A program made the position numbers and the translations under genes. The notes beneath the pieces were generated by a model that was not told where the DNA came from, did not search any database, and saw only the letters and a list, made by a program, of their open reading frames with translations. From the NCBI GenBank assembly GCA_044350415.1, contig JBILHQ010000002.1, forward strand, positions 14,358-78,357: a DNA stretch of 64,000 nt. Direction: 5' to 3'. The DNA is from M3007 sp044350415 (GTDB lineage Bacteria; Bacteroidota; Bacteroidia; Chitinophagales; Saprospiraceae). This document shows, piece after piece, positions 61,507 through 64,000 of this stretch (positions are counted from its first letter, which is position 1; every line of letters begins with the position of its first letter).

Positions 61507-61875
61507 TTACTGTTTCACTAAGATTAATAACTCTTCCTGTCCCACACGGTTCATATTCAAAACCAATGAATCGGAGGATAACCGTTCGATCCGCACGACT
61601 TTTTCAATTTTATCTTCAGCGGTTGTATATAACTTTTCTCCATCAACCCTAAAAGAACCACTTTCTTTTTGCTCCCCATAAGCCGCTGTATAGGTCATCG
61701 CAGGGTCAAAAGCAAACCGCACTTCCCTGGCATCGCGACCGGAGGGTTTACCTTTTTCCATCCATTCTGCCCCTTTCCACTCTCCCATCAGCAGCGCCAT
61801 ATCGTATTTCGGGGCTTGCTTACAAGCAGCCATCAGAAAAATTAAAAAAACAATAAAGGGGAAATTGCGGAACAT
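61507..61875 (-). CDS. Small lipoprotein with lipocalin-like fold
   Basis: 122 residues. A lipobox (FLMAAC, Cys at 18) follows a hydrophobic N-terminus. The mature part has a small beta-barrel pattern of lipocalin-like Bacteroidota lipoproteins: LLMGEWKGAEWMEKGK, REVRFAFDPAMTYTAAY, KIEKVVRIERLSSDSLVLNM. The function is not known. It is the promoter-proximal gene of a two-gene unit with the sigma-54 regulator. Confidence 0.75.
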   Translation of the reverse strand: MFRNFPFIVFLIFLMAACKQAPKYDMALLMGEWKGAEWMEKGKPSGRDAREVRFAFDPAMTYTAAYGEQKESGSFRVDGEKLYTTAEDKIEKVVRIERLSSDSLVLNMNRVGQEELLILVKQ

Positions 61876-62008
61876 AATTATATTGTTTGGGTGTTAAAAC
61901 AATTGTCAATTTGTAAATAAATAACAATAAAGTCTTTTTGTTCAAACAAATATGACATTTTGTCGCAAAGATATACATTTTGTCAGTAACAAAATTGGAT
62001 TTTCAAAA

Positions 62009-62016
62009 TACCTTTG
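62009..62016 (+). promoter_or_regulatory. -7 element TACCTTTG upstream of tyrS
   Basis: TACCTTTG matches TAnnTTTG. It would start a transcript near 62021, so the whole heptamer repeat pair (62024-62168) lies in the 5' leader of tyrS, 158 nt before the ATG. No clear -33 TTTG with 19-bp spacing is visible. Confidence 0.5.
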
Positions 62017-62023
62017 CGGTTTA

Positions 62024-62168
62024 ATGGTGAGTGTTTAGTGATGAGTGTTTAGTGATGAGTGTTTAGTGGTAAGTGTTTAGTAGTCGTTTCAGTCACTAAT
62101 CCCCCCACTTACCACTTACCACTTACCACTTACCACTAACCACTTACCACTTACCACTAACCACTAAA
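62024..62168. repeat. Inverted heptamer repeat pair in the tyrS leader
   Basis: The left arm (62024-62083) consists of 14-bp units such as GGTGAGTGTTTAGT and GATGAGTGTTTAGT. The right arm (62106-62168) has about nine 7-bp units of ACTTACC or ACTAACC. The two arms are largely complementary and could form a long, slippage-prone stem. It fills most of the 61876-62174 gap. Confidence 0.8.
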
Positions 62169-62174
62169 CAAAAG

Positions 62175-63455
62175 ATGTCAAATTTTATTGAGGAACTACG
62201 CTGGAGAGGGTTAATTCACAATGTTACCGAGGGCGTTGAAGAGCATATTAAAAGTGGAATCATACGCGGTTATATCGGCTTTGATCCAACTGCACCATCA
62301 CTGACAATAGGCAATTATGTGCAAATTATGCTGCTGACCTTTCTGCAACGGGCGGGTCACCAGCCAGTGGTGCTCATGGGCGGGGCTACAGGACGAATCG
62401 GCGATCCATCAGGAAAAGACAAGGAACGGGATTTGAAAAGTTTTGATGAACTGGACAATAATACCGCCCATCAGGTGGAACAAGTCAAAAAACTGTTGAA
62501 TTTTGATGAAAACCTGCCCAACAAGGCTGTTCTGGTGAACAACCTGGATTTCTACAAAAACATGAATATCCTGGATTTCCTGCGTGATGTAGGCAAATAC
62601 CTCACTGTCAATTACATGTTGTCCAAAGAAAGTGTCAAACGCCGCATAGAAAGCGAGTCGGGCATTTCTTTTACAGAATTCAGTTATCAGTTGCTGCAAG
62701 GATACGATTTTGTGCTGTTAAATGAAAACCATGGCGTTACGCTGCAAATGGGCGGCAGTGATCAATTCGGCAATATTACAGCCGGAGTTGAATTGTCCCG
62801 CAAGATCCGGGAACAAAAAGTGCACGCTGTCACCACTCCCCTGCTGACCAAAGCGGATGGTACCAAGTTCGGGAAAAGCGAAGAAGGTAATATTTGGCTC
62901 GATCCGGCATTGACGTCTCCTTATAAGTTTTATCAGTTCTGGTTGAATTCAGATGACCAGGATTTGCCCAAATTTCTCCGGTATTTCTCCCTGAAGAACA
63001 AGGAAGAAATTGAAACACTGGAGGCCAGTGAAACCAGCCAAAATTTGAAAAGAATTTTTGCCGCAGAAATTACCCGCAGGATTCATGGGGATGCGCATTA
63101 CGAAAATGTCCTGAATGTTTCCAAATTGCTGTTTGACCCAAAGGCCGACGAAGCAACATTGGCAGCCCTGGACGCCGACACCCTGAAACTCGTATCCGCA
63201 GAAATTCCTTCTCCCGAAATTTCAATGTCCGCTCTAATGGCCGGAATAGGGATTACTGACTTGTTGGTGGAAGCAGGAATACTGGAAAGCCGGAGTGAAG
63301 CCAAAAAAGCGGTACAAGGCAACGCCGTATCGGTAAATAAATTGAAAATCAATTCATTGGATCATCCATTAACTACCGAAGACTTGCTCCATGGCCGTTA
63401 TATGATGGTGGAGAATGGTAAGAAAAACAAGTACTTAGTCAGGTGTATTGGATAA
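62175..63455 (+). CDS. tyrS: Tyrosyl-tRNA synthetase
   Basis: 426 residues, full-length bacterial TyrRS. The HIGH-like motif PTAPSLTIGNYVQIML (about 37-52), the tyrosine-binding LLQGYDFVLL and GSDQFGNITAG, and the KMSKS-like KFGKSEEG (231-238) define the class I catalytic domain. The C-terminal 80 residues form the S4 RNA-binding domain (ESRSEAKKAVQGNAVSVNK). The ATG directly follows the heptamer repeat tract. It charges tRNA-Tyr. Confidence 0.96.
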   Translation: MSNFIEELRWRGLIHNVTEGVEEHIKSGIIRGYIGFDPTAPSLTIGNYVQIMLLTFLQRAGHQPVVLMGGATGRIGDPSGKDKERDLKSFDELDNNTAHQVEQVKKLLNFDENLPNKAVLVNNLDFYKNMNILDFLRDVGKYLTVNYMLSKESVKRRIESESGISFTEFSYQLLQGYDFVLLNENHGVTLQMGGSDQFGNITAGVELSRKIREQKVHAVTTPLLTKADGTKFGKSEEGNIWLDPALTSPYKFYQFWLNSDDQDLPKFLRYFSLKNKEEIETLEASETSQNLKRIFAAEITRRIHGDAHYENVLNVSKLLFDPKADEATLAALDADTLKLVSAEIPSPEISMSALMAGIGITDLLVEAGILESRSEAKKAVQGNAVSVNKLKINSLDHPLTTEDLLHGRYMMVENGKKNKYLVRCIG

Positions 63456-63477
63456 AAAACACTTGCCTTTTTACCGT

Positions 63478-63586
63478 ATAAGACACGAGAGGGTTTTCAC
63501 ATAGAACGCAAAGTGAGCAGGATAAATCCTGTGCAGACATCACGCACGCTACGTGGTCAATGTGAAACCCCTGTGTGTTTTATGTG
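63478..63586. repeat. Imperfect inverted repeat after tyrS
   Basis: TATAAGACACGAGAGGGTTT on the left and AAACCCCTGTGTGTTTTATG on the right are imperfect complements around about 56 bases. The GTTTTCACATAG motif is shared with the inverted repeat at 45258-45365. It may act as terminator of tyrS. Confidence 0.5.
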
Positions 63587-63688
63587 AAAAACAAGCACGA
63601 AAGAACAAAAAATAAATTTGCCTAAAAAGAAATGCCGTTTTCAGGCACAAGTGTAATCCCGCATAGATACGCTAACGTAAATATCGTT

Positions 63689-63696
63689 TACCTTTG
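63689..63696 (+). promoter_or_regulatory. -7 element TACCTTTG
   Basis: TACCTTTG matches TAnnTTTG, 28 nt before the ATG at 63725. It is a likely promoter of the partial CarboxypepD_reg gene. Confidence 0.5.
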
Positions 63697-63724
63697 CCAC
63701 CCTTAAACGAATTTACACAAAGCA

Positions 63725-64000
63725 ATGAGATTTTACGTTACGCTGTTCCTGTTATCAATCGCTCACACTTTTCTTTTTGCCCAAAAAACAGACAAAGCTA
63801 CCATTCGGGGCAATGTTTACGACAAGGCAACCGCTCAACCTGTCTCCTTCGCCTCCATAAAATTGGAAGGTGTTCCTATCGGAGGATCAACGGATATCAA
63901 TGGCTTCTTCACGCTTTCTAATATACCAGTCGGTTCGTACCAATTGGTAGTTACCTATTTGGGTTATGACGACTTTCGCACAAGTGTCACCGTCAAAAAA
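63725..64000 (+). CDS. CarboxypepD_reg-like / TonB-dependent receptor-like protein, N-terminal fragment
   Basis: The first 92 codons are present; the gene runs off the right edge. A signal peptide (MRFYVTLFLLSIAHTFLFAQ) precedes a carboxypeptidase regulatory-like Ig fold: IRGNVYDKATAQPVSFASIK, then GGSTDINGFFTLSNIPVG, YQLVVTYLGYDD. This domain starts SusC/TonB receptors and other outer-membrane proteins of the Bacteroidota. Which one cannot be decided from the fragment. The frame is unambiguous and was located by direct translation from 63725. Confidence 0.85.
   Translation, partial: MRFYVTLFLLSIAHTFLFAQKTDKATIRGNVYDKATAQPVSFASIKLEGVPIGGSTDINGFFTLSNIPVGSYQLVVTYLGYDDFRTSVTVKK

Overview
The window looks like chromosome of a member of the Bacteroidota, most likely the Saprospiria (Lewinella/Haliscomenobacter-like). 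The evidence is type IX secretion C-terminal domains on two large secreted proteins, an FG-GAP/SprB-like adhesin, a hybrid two-component regulator with a Reg_prop beta-propeller, promoters of the TAnnTTTG type, and near absence of Shine-Dalgarno sequences. The family-level placement is an inference. No rRNA, tRNA or CRISPR array was seen.

Positions 1-23.9 kb, all on the minus strand, form a surface polysaccharide (O-antigen/capsule) locus. Transcription runs from a winged-helix regulator (23882) through a UDP-HexNAc 6-dehydrogenase, acetyltransferase, aminotransferase and Gfo/Idh dehydrogenase. These genes fit a UDP-2,3-diacetamido-uronic acid pathway. Next come an SLBB export protein, a Wzz-like protein, a flippase, an FkbM methyltransferase, four complete glycosyltransferases, a Wzy-like polymerase, a SAM methyltransferase and a UDP-GlcNAc 2-epimerase. 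An AbiEii-type toxin/antitoxin pair with its own promoter is embedded here. A bi-domain oxidoreductase, a heparinase-like protein and a truncated glycosyltransferase follow. The middle part (about 7.3-14.7 kb) is visibly AT-rich. Two copies of a palindromic, transposase-less repeat in opposite orientation bracket about 20 kb of the locus, and a Uma2-like gene remnant lies next to another long inverted repeat.

Positions 24-36 kb, on the plus strand, hold hemF, a DUF721/DciA gene, cobalamin-dependent metH, an M20 amidohydrolase, a large T9SS-secreted PKD/TIM-barrel protein, an outer-membrane beta-barrel protein and waaA (Kdo transferase). On the minus strand, hemJ is followed after 11 nt by a 994-residue protein with a TIR-like N-terminus, which is the best candidate for an undescribed defence or signalling protein in the window.

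Positions 39.7-64 kb carry small metabolic and surface genes. These are a DUF3137 membrane protein with a TPMT-like methyltransferase, a 1243-residue T9SS type B adhesin-like protein, a phosphate module (OprO/P-type porin and PiT transporter with Pho-box-like repeats), a lipoprotein metallopeptidase, DUF2721 and DUF1573 proteins, pyrophosphatase, xseB, a LolC/E-type permease, an orphan hybrid histidine kinase, a TPR protein, a thioredoxin-fold protein, a sigma-54 activator, a lipoprotein and tyrS. The window ends in the start of a CarboxypepD_reg/TonB-receptor-like gene. Short 7-8 bp tandem repeats, often in inverted pairs, occur in several intergenic gaps. At least nine genes appear to start with TTG.
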